From contig NZ_NBBI01000001.1 in assembly GCF_002197685.1 (NCBI RefSeq), forward strand, positions 186,001 through 250,000: a DNA stretch of 64,000 nucleotides. Reading direction: 5' to 3'. Of this stretch, positions 9,561-17,966 are shown piece by piece. A program made the translations under genes and the position numbers. The first letter of the stretch is position 1, and the number at the start of each line of letters is the position of its first letter. The notes beneath the pieces were generated by a model. It worked only from the letters and a program-made list of their open reading frames with translations, was not told the origin of the DNA and made no database searches. Source of the stretch: Sphingomonas dokdonensis. GTDB taxonomy: Bacteria > Pseudomonadota > Alphaproteobacteria > Sphingomonadales > Sphingomonadaceae.

Positions 9561-9892
9561 CAGCCCACCCGGCGCGAAACATAGACGGTCCGTGTCTTGC
9601 GCGCGCCGACGCCCAGGAAGACGATGCCGACGAAATAGCCGAAATCGTACCATCCGCCGTTGTTGGGCACGGCGTAGATCGCGACATCGCGCATGAAGAG
9701 GCTGAGCACCCAGGCGACGGGGAAGATGAAGCCGTGCCACAGGCCGAGGAGGAACCCCGGCGTGCCGGGCGCCTGGGCGACGGTGCCGGCGCTCTGGGTG
9801 GCGCAGGCGGTGAGCAGCAGCGCGAGCGCAATGCCCGACGCCGCCGTCCGCCAACCACGCAGCAACCCCGCCGTTTCGTTGCGCCGCGTCAC
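9560..9892 (-). CDS. Putative small lipoprotein with membrane segments
   Basis: About 110 residues from a GTG at 9892. A signal sequence (GIALALLLTACATQ) has the lipobox LTAC, predicting lipidation at the Cys. After it come LLGLWHGFIFPVAWVLSLF and the strongly patterned YAVPNNGGWYDFGYFVG, then a basic end. Proteins with an 'AVPNNGGWYDFGY' core occur widely as uncharacterised small proteins (recalled, not searched). It is coupled by ATGA to the next small membrane gene. The start codon is uncertain because upstream in-frame readings exist. Confidence 0.6.
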   Translation of the reverse strand: MTRRNETAGLLRGWRTAASGIALALLLTACATQSAGTVAQAPGTPGFLLGLWHGFIFPVAWVLSLFMRDVAIYAVPNNGGWYDFGYFVGIVFLGVGARKTRTVYVSRRVG

Positions 9893-9960
9893 AATGCGAC
9901 CCCGTATGCATCCAAAGCCGCGATGTGTCGTTGTGTTGCCAACCCGAAAGGAGAACCGCA

Positions 9961-10212
9961 ATGCACGACCACAGCAACATCAAAGAGCATATGAAGGTCA
10001 TCGGCGCCGACGGCGTTCACGTCGGCACGGTCGACCATGTCGAGGGTGAGCGGATCAAGCTGACCAAGAACGACAGCCCCTCGACCGAAGACGGGAAGGG
10101 CGCCAAGCATCATTATTTGCCGGCCGGCCTGGTGGCGGAGATTGAAGGCGACACCGTGCGGCTGAGCGCAACGGCGCAGAACGCCGTCGACATGTTCGAA
10201 GACGCCGAGTGA
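9961..10212 (+). CDS. DUF2171 domain protein
   Basis: 83-residue acidic soluble protein: IKEHMKVIGADGVHVGTVDHVEGERIKLTK and HHYLPAGLVAEIEGDTVRLS. This is the PRC-barrel-like DUF2171 pattern found in many alphaproteobacteria, with no assigned function. A strong AAAGGAG precedes the ATG. It is divergent from the small lipoprotein gene across 68 bp and is followed by a 12-bp hairpin, so it is probably a single-gene transcript. Confidence 0.85.
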   Translation: MHDHSNIKEHMKVIGADGVHVGTVDHVEGERIKLTKNDSPSTEDGKGAKHHYLPAGLVAEIEGDTVRLSATAQNAVDMFEDAE

Positions 10213-10265
10213 TGCAGCGCCTGCTCCCGTAAAGGGGGCAGGGTGGCCATCACGGCCGATCATGC

Positions 10266-10293
10266 GGGCAGTGCCGGGACGCCGGCGCTGCCC
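10266..10293 (+). terminator. Hairpin after DUF2171 gene
   Basis: GGGCAGTGCCGG and CCGGCGCTGCCC form a 12-bp stem with one G-T wobble around a GACG loop, 54 bp past the stop. No T-tract follows. The rest of 10294-10533 shows no convincing gene on either strand. Confidence 0.5.
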
Positions 10294-10533
10294 GTTCGCA
10301 TATCGGGACGAGCGCGCGGCGGATCGACCGGCGCGCGCGACGCAGCGGCGGCAATCATTTCCGACAGCCATCGCCACGCCGCCTGGCGGCGCAGGGGCGT
10401 ATCGACGTGTCGTGCCTTTCATCCGCTCGCTCCTAGCCAAACGATCAACCCGGCTTCACCGATTCGGGAGCCCGCACCGCAGCACGGCCGATCGCGAATC
10501 AGAATAGCGCAGAGTGGCCGTCCGCACCACGCC

Positions 10534-10583
10534 AAAAAGACCAGATGTAGCGATCGGATCGCGCGCGTCGCTCAACATCTGGT
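10534..10583 (-). terminator. Intrinsic terminator of the yffB-like gene
   Basis: Read on the minus strand, ACCAGATGT, a 2-base bulge and AGCGA pair with TCGCT and ACATCTGGT around a GC-rich loop, followed by CTTTTTGG. A 14-bp stem plus a T-run is a typical rho-independent terminator. It lies about 120 bp past the stop of the ArsC-like gene, closing the nrdA-side transcript. Confidence 0.7.
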
Positions 10584-10703
10584 ATGTAGTTGCCACGCGC
10601 CGAACCGGCCATCGGACCGCCGTGTTCGTGTAATGTTCTGCATGCAAGGCGCGCTGTCAAGGCGATGTCGCGCCGGCAGCTTGCGGTATCGCCGGCCGCG
10701 CGC

Positions 10704-11051
10704 TCAGCCAAGCAACGTGGCGTAGCGATCGGCGGAGAAGCCGGCCTCGATCACCGTGCCATGTTCGAGCAGCGGGCGTTTGATCGACGACGGATACGCC
10801 TGCATGATCGCCATCGCCCGTGCGCGGTCAAGATCGGCGCGCTCGCTCTCGGGCAATTTGCGGAAGGTGGTGCCCTGCCGGTTGAGCACCTTTTCCCAGC
10901 CGAGCCGATCGACCGCGCGCTCAAGCGCCGCCTGATCCACGCCCGCTTTCTTGTAATCGTGAAAGCGGTAGGCGACCTTGTGATCGTCTAGCCACGTGCG
11001 CGCCTTCTTGACGCTGTCGCAGGCTGGGATGCCGTAGAGAATGGCCGTCAT
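10704..11051 (-). CDS. ArsC/Spx-family protein (YffB-like)
   Basis: 115-residue thioredoxin-fold protein of the arsenate reductase/Spx superfamily. It has the single N-terminal cysteine motif YGIPACDSVKKARTWL (Cys11), then DYKKAG and TTFRKLPESER, and the C-terminal SSIKRPLLEHG typical of the YffB branch. True arsenate reductases of this fold have extra Arg residues for arsenate that are not clear here, so a thiol-redox role is likelier than arsenic resistance. It follows nrdA by 197 bp on the same strand; a role in supplying reductant to NrdA is conjecture. Confidence 0.8.
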   Translation of the reverse strand: MTAILYGIPACDSVKKARTWLDDHKVAYRFHDYKKAGVDQAALERAVDRLGWEKVLNRQGTTFRKLPESERADLDRARAMAIMQAYPSSIKRPLLEHGTVIEAGFSADRYATLLG

Positions 11052-11216
11052 GAAATAGAGCTCCGGATCGTCGCGCAGGACATGGTGGCGACTGCCGAAA
11101 GACGCTGATCGCGCTAAGCCGATGATGTTGCCGGCTCACGAGGTAAGCGGCAGCGCCCGCGCCGCGCCGTCAGACGGAGCCGGCTATGCCGGCGCCACTG
11201 CCCGCCGCGGCATCTC

Positions 11217-11238
11217 CCGGATTGCTTCGGCAATCCGG
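11217..11238 (-). terminator. UUCG hairpin just after nrdA
   Basis: CCGGATTGC and GCAATCCGG form a perfect 9-bp stem capped by a TTCG tetraloop (CGAA on the minus strand), starting 11 bases after the nrdA stop. No T-run follows, so it could partly terminate or protect the nrdA 3' end. Confidence 0.55.
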
Positions 11239-11248
11239 GTGTGCCCGC

Positions 11249-13147
11249 TTACTGACAGGCGAGGCATTCGTCGTAGTCGGTCGTCTCGCCCAAATCGAAC
11301 TTGGGCTTTTCGATCGTGTTGTCGGCCTCCACGCCGCCCGCGAAGCCGGCGCGCTGCACGCTCTTGGAGCGCAGGTAATAGAGCGACTTGATGCCCAGCT
11401 CCCACGCGCGGAAGTGGAGCATGAGGAGATCCCATTTCTCCACATCCGCCGGGATGAACAGGTTCAGCGACTGCGCCTGGTCGATATACGGCGTGCGATC
11501 ACCCGCCAGTTCGAGCAGCCAGCGCTGATCGATCTCGAAGCTGGTCTTAAAGCAGTCCTTTTCCTCCTGGCTGAGGAAATCGAGGTGCTGCACCGACCCG
11601 CCGTGCTCGAGGATCGAGCTCCACACGGCTTCGGAATTCTTGCTCTTTTCGTTGAGCAGCTTTTCCAGATACGGGTTCTTGACCGCAAAGCTGCCCGACA
11701 GCGTCTTGTGCGTGTAGATGTTGGCCGGGATCGGCTCGATGCAGGCCGAGGTGCCGCCGCAGATGATCGAGATCGAAGCGGTCGGCGCGATCGCCATCTT
11801 GCACGAAAAACGCTCCATCACGCCCATGTCGGCGGCGTCGGGGCAGGGGCCACGCTCGGCGGCGAGCGTCATCGACGCCTGGTTCACCTGCGCGTTGACG
11901 TGCTTGAAGATGCGCAGATTCCAGCTCTTCGCCATGGCGCCTTCCATCGGCAGGCCGCGCGCCTGGAGGAACGAGTGGAAGCCCATGACGCCCAGGCCGA
12001 CCGAGCGTTCGCGCGCCGCGGAATAGGCCGCGCGCTCCATGCCCGGCTCGTGCCGGTCGATATAATCCTGCAGCACGTTGTCGAGGAAGCGCATCACGTC
12101 CTCGATGAACTGCTTGTCGTCCTTCCACTGGTCCCACGTCTCGAGGTTAAGCGACGACAGGCAGCAGACCGCGGTGCGATCGTTGCCCAGATGATCCTTG
12201 CCCGTCGGCAGCGTGATTTCGCTGCACAGGTTCGAGGTGGAAACCTTGAGGCCCAGATCGCGGTGATGCTTGGGCATGGTGTTGTTCACATGGTCGGCGA
12301 AGACGATGTACGGCTCACCGGTGGCAAGGCGCGTCTCGACCAGCTTTTGGAACAGCGCGCGCGCGTCCACCTTGCCGCGCACGGCGCCGTCCTTGGGGCT
12401 CTTCAGCTCCCATTCGCCGCCGTCGCGCACCGCTTCCATGAAGGCGTCGGGGATCAGCACGCCGTGGTGCAGGTTCAGCGCCTTGCGGTTGAAGTCGCCC
12501 GACGGTTTGCGGATCTCGAGGAACTCCTCGATCTCCGGGTGCGACACGTCGAGATAGCAGGCGGCCGAGCCGCGGCGCAGCGAGCCCTGGCTGATCGCGA
12601 GCGTCAGCGAATCCATCACGCGCACGAAGGGAATGATGCCGCTGGTCTTGCCGTTGAGGCCGACCGGCTCGCCGATGCCGCGCACATTGCCCCAATAGGT
12701 GCCGATGCCGCCGCCGCGGCTGGCCAGCCAGACGTTCTCGTTCCAGGTATCGACGATGCCGTTCAGGCTGTCGGGCACCGAGTTCAGGTAGCAGCTGATC
12801 GGCAGGCCGCGCCCGGTGCCGCCGTTCGACAGCACGGGCGTCGCCGGCATGAACCACAGGCGCGAGACATAATCGTAGATGCGCTGCGCGTGCGCGGCAT
12901 CGTCGGCATAGGCGCTGGCGACGCGGACAAAGAGATCCTGGTAGGATTCGCCCGGCAGCAGATAGCGGTCCTGCAGCGTCTCCTTGCCGAAATCGGTCAG
13001 CAGCGCGTCGCGCGAATGATCGACGTCGAGCGGGTAGGGCTTGCGCGCCGCACCGGCGGGCGCATCGGTCGTGTCCGCTTCGGCCGAGGCCGTGTTGTCC
13101 AGAGTGTCGGTCGCCATGCTCGCCTCGTTTGCGTCCCTGAAGTCCAT
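11249..13147 (-). CDS. nrdA: Class I ribonucleoside-diphosphate reductase alpha subunit
   Basis: 632-residue catalytic subunit that reduces ribonucleoside diphosphates. Visible elements are the substrate-site Cys in LPISCYLNSVPDS, the active-site loop NLCSEITLP followed by CCLSSLNLE, the radical-transfer Tyr pair in SLYYLRSKS, and the C-terminal redox pair CLAC. The start MDFRDANEAS at 13147 has AGGTGG upstream; a second ATG 9 codons in is possible. After a ~40-residue Ala/Asp-rich leader the protein goes straight into the barrel. The ~90-residue ATP-cone of the E. coli enzyme (761 residues) is absent, so overall-activity control by dATP via that domain should be missing. Confidence 0.95.
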   Translation of the reverse strand: MDFRDANEASMATDTLDNTASAEADTTDAPAGAARKPYPLDVDHSRDALLTDFGKETLQDRYLLPGESYQDLFVRVASAYADDAAHAQRIYDYVSRLWFMPATPVLSNGGTGRGLPISCYLNSVPDSLNGIVDTWNENVWLASRGGGIGTYWGNVRGIGEPVGLNGKTSGIIPFVRVMDSLTLAISQGSLRRGSAACYLDVSHPEIEEFLEIRKPSGDFNRKALNLHHGVLIPDAFMEAVRDGGEWELKSPKDGAVRGKVDARALFQKLVETRLATGEPYIVFADHVNNTMPKHHRDLGLKVSTSNLCSEITLPTGKDHLGNDRTAVCCLSSLNLETWDQWKDDKQFIEDVMRFLDNVLQDYIDRHEPGMERAAYSAARERSVGLGVMGFHSFLQARGLPMEGAMAKSWNLRIFKHVNAQVNQASMTLAAERGPCPDAADMGVMERFSCKMAIAPTASISIICGGTSACIEPIPANIYTHKTLSGSFAVKNPYLEKLLNEKSKNSEAVWSSILEHGGSVQHLDFLSQEEKDCFKTSFEIDQRWLLELAGDRTPYIDQAQSLNLFIPADVEKWDLLMLHFRAWELGIKSLYYLRSKSVQRAGFAGGVEADNTIEKPKFDLGETTDYDECLACQ

Positions 13148-13587
13148 CGCCACCGTTCCACCTGTTTGTTCGAGTCGGGAGGCGTGCTCCCGTGTCATAC
13201 CGGATCAGGCGCCTGGATGAGAACAAAAAGTGACCGAAGCGCCACGCAAAGCGGCGCAATCCCCGCCCACGATATGGGTAATCGTGGGTCTCATTCTACC
13301 AGCGCTAGCGCCTGCCCCTGTGCAATACCCCCACAGATTGTGGCAGGTGGCGCGCGGAGGCAAGAGGGTAATCGCGCGGTTGGCCGATCGGTTCATCGCA
13401 GGGGGGATGCGGTTCGGCAGGGTGCGCGTGCGGCGACGCGTGGACTTCCGCGGGGTTCGTGAATTGCAAGGCGGATCGCGCGCCGCAAAAATATTTTCCG
13501 GAATGTCTGAGGTGGCGGGCGGGGCGCAATGCCGCCGCCGCGCTCGGGCACCATATATGGCGCGCGCGGGATCGCCGCGCGCGCGGC
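13148..13587. other. Gene-free leader region of nrdA
   Basis: This 440-bp stretch holds no convincing gene. It contains a perfect 8-bp inverted repeat (CCCACGAT...ATCGTGGG, 13266-13288) and a 13-bp dyad CCACA-GAT-TGTGG at 13331-13343, both upstream of nrdA. It also has a GC-rich hairpin at ~13558-13585, just past the diguanylate cyclase gene's stop. The leader is long enough to hold transcriptional control of nrdA. Confidence 0.5.
13331..13343. promoter_or_regulatory. Dyad upstream of nrdA (possible NrdR-type site)
   Basis: CCACA-GAT-TGTGG is a perfect dyad about 185 bp upstream of the nrdA start. The repressor NrdR binds dyads of similar shape (ACAC...GTGT ends) upstream of nrd genes, but the AT-rich centre of the consensus is missing here, so the assignment is weak. 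Confidence 0.25.
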
Positions 13588-16236
13588 TCAGCCGGCGCGG
13601 CGCGTGACGCGGGCGGGCGGCTGGGACAATCTTTCCATGTCGAAGTGGCGGGCGAACTCGAGCCCCGCCCGCCCATCCGAAATCCAGCGGATGGTGGCGG
13701 GGAACATCTCGTTGTCGACCAGCTCGATGCGCACCGCGGCGCCGATCGCCTCGTCCGGGAAGTCGACGCCGTCGATCATCACCCCGGTGGCGGACAGGTT
13801 GCGGATGCGCACCTCGCCGCTTTCGCCGCCGATCTCCAGCTTGGCCGAGCGCAGCACGGTGGCGCGCGCCGCCCGGCTGACGCGGTGGCCGACGGGCTTG
13901 GCACCGCCCGCGTCTGCACCGCCGCTGGCGAGCTGTGCCCGTGCATCCTCCGCCCGCGCCGGTCGGCCATAGACGAAGCCCTGGATGTGGCTGCAGCCGA
14001 GATCGCGAATCAAGGTGATCTCGTCCTGCTGCTCGACACCCTCGGCGGTCGTTTCCATGCCCAGCGTATCGGCCAGCGTGACGATCGCCTTGATGATCGC
14101 CGCGTTGCGATTGCCCGCCTGGATCGCGCCGCGCACGAAGCTCTGGTCGATCTTGATCTTGTCGAACGGTGCCTTGCGCAAATAGCCGAGCGAGGAATAG
14201 CCGGTGCCGAAATCGTCGAGCGCGAGGCGGACGCCGATGCCCTTCAGCGTCTTGAACATCTGGCTGGAGAAGGCGTCGTCGTTGACGAACACGCTTTCGG
14301 TGATCTCCAGCTCCAGCCGCGACGCTGCAATGCCGGACGAGGCGATCGCGCTGGTGACGATCGCGGGCAGCGCCGGATTGGCGAACTGGATCGGCGACAC
14401 GTTTACCGCGATGCGCACCTGCGCCGGCCATTTCGCGGCCTCCGCGCAGGCGGTGCGCAGCACCCATTCGCCGATCGCCTCGATCATGCCGCACTCCTCG
14501 GCGACCGGCACGAAATCGGCCGGGCTGACGAGGCCGCGCGTCGGATGCTCCCAGCGGAGCAGCGCCTCGTAACCGACGATGCGCTGATCCTTGGTGGAAA
14601 CGACCGGCTGATAGACGAGGTGGAATTCCTCCTCGCCCAGCGCGCGGCGCAGGTCGTCCTCCAGCCGCTTGCGCTTCTGCGCGCCGGCCAGCATCTCGTC
14701 GCGGAAGAAGCGCGAAACGCCGCGGCCGTCGGCCTTGGCGGCATAAAGCGCCAGGTCGGCGTTGCGGATCAGCGTTTCGCTGTCCTGGCCATGTTCGGGC
14801 GCGATGGCGATACCGATAGAACAGCCGATCGACAGCGACGAGCCGGCGATGAAGAACGGCTGCGACAGGGCGGTGATGATCTGCTGCGCCAGCGTGCCGA
14901 GGCGATCGCGGTTGCCCTCGCGCGGGAGCACGACCTGGAATTCGTCGCCGCCCAGCCGGCCGACGAGCCCGGCATCCTCCACCGTGCGGGTCAGCCGCTG
15001 CGCCACCTGTTTCAGCAATTCGTCGCCGCATTGGTGGCCGAGCGTGTCGTTCACCGCCTTGAAGCGATCGAGGTCGAGCAGGAACAGCGCGGTGGTGGTG
15101 TTCGGCCCCTGCGCGGTGGCGAGCGCCTGATCGAGCGACAGCCGCAACCGCTGGCGATTGGCGAGGCCAGTGAGGCTGTCGAACAGCGCAAGCCGGGTGA
15201 TCTCCGCTTCCGAACGGCGCTTTTCCGTCAGGTCGGAGCCGAAGCCGATGAAGCCTTGAAAGCGGCCAAGATCGTCCAGCATCGGCCGGCCGGAGATCGA
15301 CCACCACCGATCCGCGTCGGTTTCAAACGCGGGGCCGACCGAATAGTCGGAGAAACTGGAGCGTGCGGACAGGTGAAAGGTGAGCGTTCGCTCGGTATCG
15401 GCCATGCTGGAATCGACGCGAAACACGTCCACCAGCCGCTGCCCCTGCGGCGCCATGCCGATCGCGGTCAACTCGCGTGCCACCTTGGCGCTGACATAGT
15501 TGAGTCGCCCGGCGCGATCGGTCTGCCAGAACCAGCCGGTGCCGTGGCTTTCATATTCCTGCACCAGCCGCGTGGTGAGCCGCCGCTCGCGCTCCTCCGC
15601 CTCGTGCACGCCGATCTGCTCCAGGTCGCGCATCGCCACCCGGCCCATGCCGATCGCCAGCAAGGCGGCGAGCAGCACCGCCGCCACCGCGGCGAGGCCA
15701 ATCCCGGCGGACACCGGCACCATCAGCGCCAGCGTCACCGCGAACACCAATGACGCCGCGCGCACCGGATGCAGCGCGATCGCAGTCAGCACGATGCCGC
15801 CGATGCCCAGCACGAACCCCGCGACACGCAGCGGGCCGGTGGGCAGGGACGGCGACAGAGAAAGCTGCAGCGACAATGCAATCGCGAGCGCCGCCGCACT
15901 GCAGGCGAGCATGATGATCCGGTGATGCGACGCCAGCTCCTGCGCGGCGGGCAAGCGCAGCACGCCCCAGGTGAACAGCCCGATCACCGCCATCGCGAGC
16001 CCCAGTCCGGTGGCGAGCGCGACCGGCGCGTGCCAGATCGCCAGCGTGCTCGCGATCCCGATCGACCCGAGCAGCAAACCGGCCACCACCACCGGCCACA
16101 AGGTGCCGGTTTCCTTCAGCCGCGTGCAGCTTGCGTCGCGCAGTGCATCGTCATCGAGCGGGACCAATCCCAGTGCTTCGGTGAGACGCGCGGACGGAAC
16201 AGGCGCATCGGATACAGAAAGGCGAACGGAACCCAT
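13588..16236 (-). CDS. Membrane PAS-GGDEF-EAL-PilZ protein (c-di-GMP turnover)
   Basis: 882-residue protein for making and/or breaking cyclic di-GMP. About six membrane helices span residues ~45-198, a PAS-like domain ~225-335 (GTGWFWQTDRAGRLNYVS), GGDEF ~345-505 with an intact GGDEF motif at 429-433, EAL ~520-775 with EALLRW at 557, the DDFGTGYSS loop and KIKIDQSF, and a C-terminal PilZ domain (RVSRAAR... NLSATG) that should bind c-di-GMP. Both catalytic domains keep their key residues; I see no clear RxxD inhibitory site before GGDEF. I start at the ATG at 16236, since longer readings lack support. PilZ on the same chain suggests product feedback. Confidence 0.93.
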   Translation of the reverse strand: MGSVRLSVSDAPVPSARLTEALGLVPLDDDALRDASCTRLKETGTLWPVVVAGLLLGSIGIASTLAIWHAPVALATGLGLAMAVIGLFTWGVLRLPAAQELASHHRIIMLACSAAALAIALSLQLSLSPSLPTGPLRVAGFVLGIGGIVLTAIALHPVRAASLVFAVTLALMVPVSAGIGLAAVAAVLLAALLAIGMGRVAMRDLEQIGVHEAEERERRLTTRLVQEYESHGTGWFWQTDRAGRLNYVSAKVARELTAIGMAPQGQRLVDVFRVDSSMADTERTLTFHLSARSSFSDYSVGPAFETDADRWWSISGRPMLDDLGRFQGFIGFGSDLTEKRRSEAEITRLALFDSLTGLANRQRLRLSLDQALATAQGPNTTTALFLLDLDRFKAVNDTLGHQCGDELLKQVAQRLTRTVEDAGLVGRLGGDEFQVVLPREGNRDRLGTLAQQIITALSQPFFIAGSSLSIGCSIGIAIAPEHGQDSETLIRNADLALYAAKADGRGVSRFFRDEMLAGAQKRKRLEDDLRRALGEEEFHLVYQPVVSTKDQRIVGYEALLRWEHPTRGLVSPADFVPVAEECGMIEAIGEWVLRTACAEAAKWPAQVRIAVNVSPIQFANPALPAIVTSAIASSGIAASRLELEITESVFVNDDAFSSQMFKTLKGIGVRLALDDFGTGYSSLGYLRKAPFDKIKIDQSFVRGAIQAGNRNAAIIKAIVTLADTLGMETTAEGVEQQDEITLIRDLGCSHIQGFVYGRPARAEDARAQLASGGADAGGAKPVGHRVSRAARATVLRSAKLEIGGESGEVRIRNLSATGVMIDGVDFPDEAIGAAVRIELVDNEMFPATIRWISDGRAGLEFARHFDMERLSQPPARVTRRAG

Positions 16237-16414
16237 GCGTCCGGCGTAGGCCAAGAGGGTTGGCAAAGTGTTTATAAACGGATGTTTTCGCCAGAGATCA
16301 CCAGGGCAGGGAGCCGCCGCCGTTGATCGCGCGCGCAATGTCGATGGGGTCGCCACGCTGCCGGGTTCGCAGACCGGTTGCACTCACCGCCAGCGCGCCA
16401 TAGTGCTCGGGTCC

Positions 16415-17938
16415 ATGACCACGACGATCCGCGCCGCAGACCTGATCGAGAGCGTTGCCGATGCGCTCCAGTTCATCAGTTACTATCACCCGATGGATTA
16501 CATCCGCGCGCTGGGCGACGCCTATGAGGCGGAGCAGGGCCCGGCGGCGAAGGATGCGATCGCGCAGATCCTGACCAATTCGCGGATGTGCGCCGAGGGC
16601 CACCGGCCGATCTGCCAGGATACCGGCATCGTCAACGTGTTCGTCAAATGGGGCATGGATTGCCGCCTCGACGATACCAGCCGCTCGATGCAGGAGATCG
16701 TCGACGAGGGCGTGCGCCGCGCATACCTCCACCCGGAGAACAAGCTGCGCGCTTCGGTGCTCGCCGACCCCGCCTTCACCCGCCGCAACACCAAGGACAA
16801 CACGCCCTGCGTGCTCCACGTCGACATGGTGCCGGGCGCGACCGTCTCGATCGACGTCGCGGCCAAGGGCGGCGGCAGCGAGAACAAGTCCAAGTTCAAG
16901 ATGATGAACCCCAGCGATTCGATCGTCGATTGGGTACTGGAAATGCTGCCGCAGATGGGCGCCGGCTGGTGCCCGCCCGGCATGCTGGGCATCGGCATCG
17001 GCGGCACGGCGGAGCATTGCGTGCTGCTCGCCAAGAAGGCGCTGATGGAGCCGATCGACATGGGCCCGCTGAAGGCGCGCGGCCCGAAGAACGATATCGA
17101 GGCGCTGCGCATCGAGATCTTCGACAAGGTCAACGCGCTCGGCATCGGCGCGCAGGGCCTGGGCGGCCTGTCGACCATCCTCGACGTGAAGATCATGGAC
17201 GCGCCGTGCCACGCCGCGGGCAAGCCGGTGGCGATGATCCCGAACTGCGCCGCCACCCGCCACGCGCATTTCACGCTCGACGGCAGCGGGCCGGCGTACC
17301 TCGAGACGCCGAAGCTCGAAGAATGGCCGAAGGTCAACTGGACGCCCGACAAGGCCGCGATCCGCGTCGATCTCGATACGCTGACGCCCGAGATGGTGCA
17401 GGGCTGGAAGCAGGGCGACCGCCTGCTGCTGAACGGCAAGATGCTGACCGGGCGCGACGCCGCGCACAAGCGGATCAAGGACATGCTCGACGCCGGCGAG
17501 GAGCTGCCGGTCGAGTTCAAGGGGCGCGTGATCTACTACGTCGGCCCGGTCGATCCGGTCGGCGAGGAAGTGGTCGGTCCGGCCGGCCCCACCACCGCGA
17601 CGCGGATGGACAAGTTCACCCGCATGATGCTCGACCAGGGCCTGCTCGCGATGGTCGGCAAGGCCGAGCGCGGGCCGGCGGCGACCGACGCGATCAAGGA
17701 CGCCAAGAGCGCCTATCTGATGGCGGTCGGCGGCGCGGCGTACCTCGTCGCCCGCGCGATCAAGGGATCGAAGGTCGTCGGCTTCGAGGATCTCGGGATG
17801 GAAGCGATCTACGAGTTCGAGGTGGAGGACTTCCCCGTCACGGTCGCGGTCGACAGCGAGGGCAACAACGTCCACCAGCTCGCGCCGCTCGTCTGGCGCG
17901 AAAAGATCGCGAAGGAAGGTCTGCTTCAGCCCGCATAA
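16415..17938 (+). CDS. fumA: Class I fumarate hydratase
   Basis: 507-residue iron-sulphur fumarase that interconverts fumarate and malate in the TCA cycle. The three expected [4Fe-4S] cysteines are Cys67 (RPICQDTG), Cys186 (GWCPPGM) and Cys278 (IPNCAATR), with spacing like characterised single-chain class I enzymes. The C-terminal domain has KGRVIYYVGPVDPVG and GPTTATRMD. The ATG at 16415 has only a weak ribosome site, but upstream readings have no homologous sequence. The esterase gene follows after 28 bp with its own AGGAGAG, probably in the same transcript. Confidence 0.95.
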   Translation: MTTTIRAADLIESVADALQFISYYHPMDYIRALGDAYEAEQGPAAKDAIAQILTNSRMCAEGHRPICQDTGIVNVFVKWGMDCRLDDTSRSMQEIVDEGVRRAYLHPENKLRASVLADPAFTRRNTKDNTPCVLHVDMVPGATVSIDVAAKGGGSENKSKFKMMNPSDSIVDWVLEMLPQMGAGWCPPGMLGIGIGGTAEHCVLLAKKALMEPIDMGPLKARGPKNDIEALRIEIFDKVNALGIGAQGLGGLSTILDVKIMDAPCHAAGKPVAMIPNCAATRHAHFTLDGSGPAYLETPKLEEWPKVNWTPDKAAIRVDLDTLTPEMVQGWKQGDRLLLNGKMLTGRDAAHKRIKDMLDAGEELPVEFKGRVIYYVGPVDPVGEEVVGPAGPTTATRMDKFTRMMLDQGLLAMVGKAERGPAATDAIKDAKSAYLMAVGGAAYLVARAIKGSKVVGFEDLGMEAIYEFEVEDFPVTVAVDSEGNNVHQLAPLVWREKIAKEGLLQPA

Positions 17939-17966
17939 GGGCGCAGCAGCTACAGGAGAGGGCGTC

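Noticed and set aside
10243..10725. Plus-strand frame of 160 codons after the DUF2171 gene
   Set aside because: No ribosome site or domain, it crosses a hairpin and a minus-strand terminator, and it overlaps the ArsC-like gene.
10704..11051. Arsenic resistance gene
   Set aside because: The protein is of the ArsC fold, but the motif GIPACDSVKKA and the lack of ars neighbours fit the YffB branch rather than arsenate reductase.
11186..13462. A 758-residue open frame antisense to nrdA
   Set aside because: No recognisable domain and the composition typical of an antisense shadow of a high-GC gene.
13230..13607. Plus-strand frame of 125 codons in the nrdA leader
   Set aside because: Arg-rich, low-complexity and without a ribosome site; it spans inverted repeats that better fit regulation.
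13459..15753. A 764-residue open frame antisense to the GGDEF-EAL gene
   Set aside because: Shadow of an unambiguous multi-domain gene; no signature of its own.
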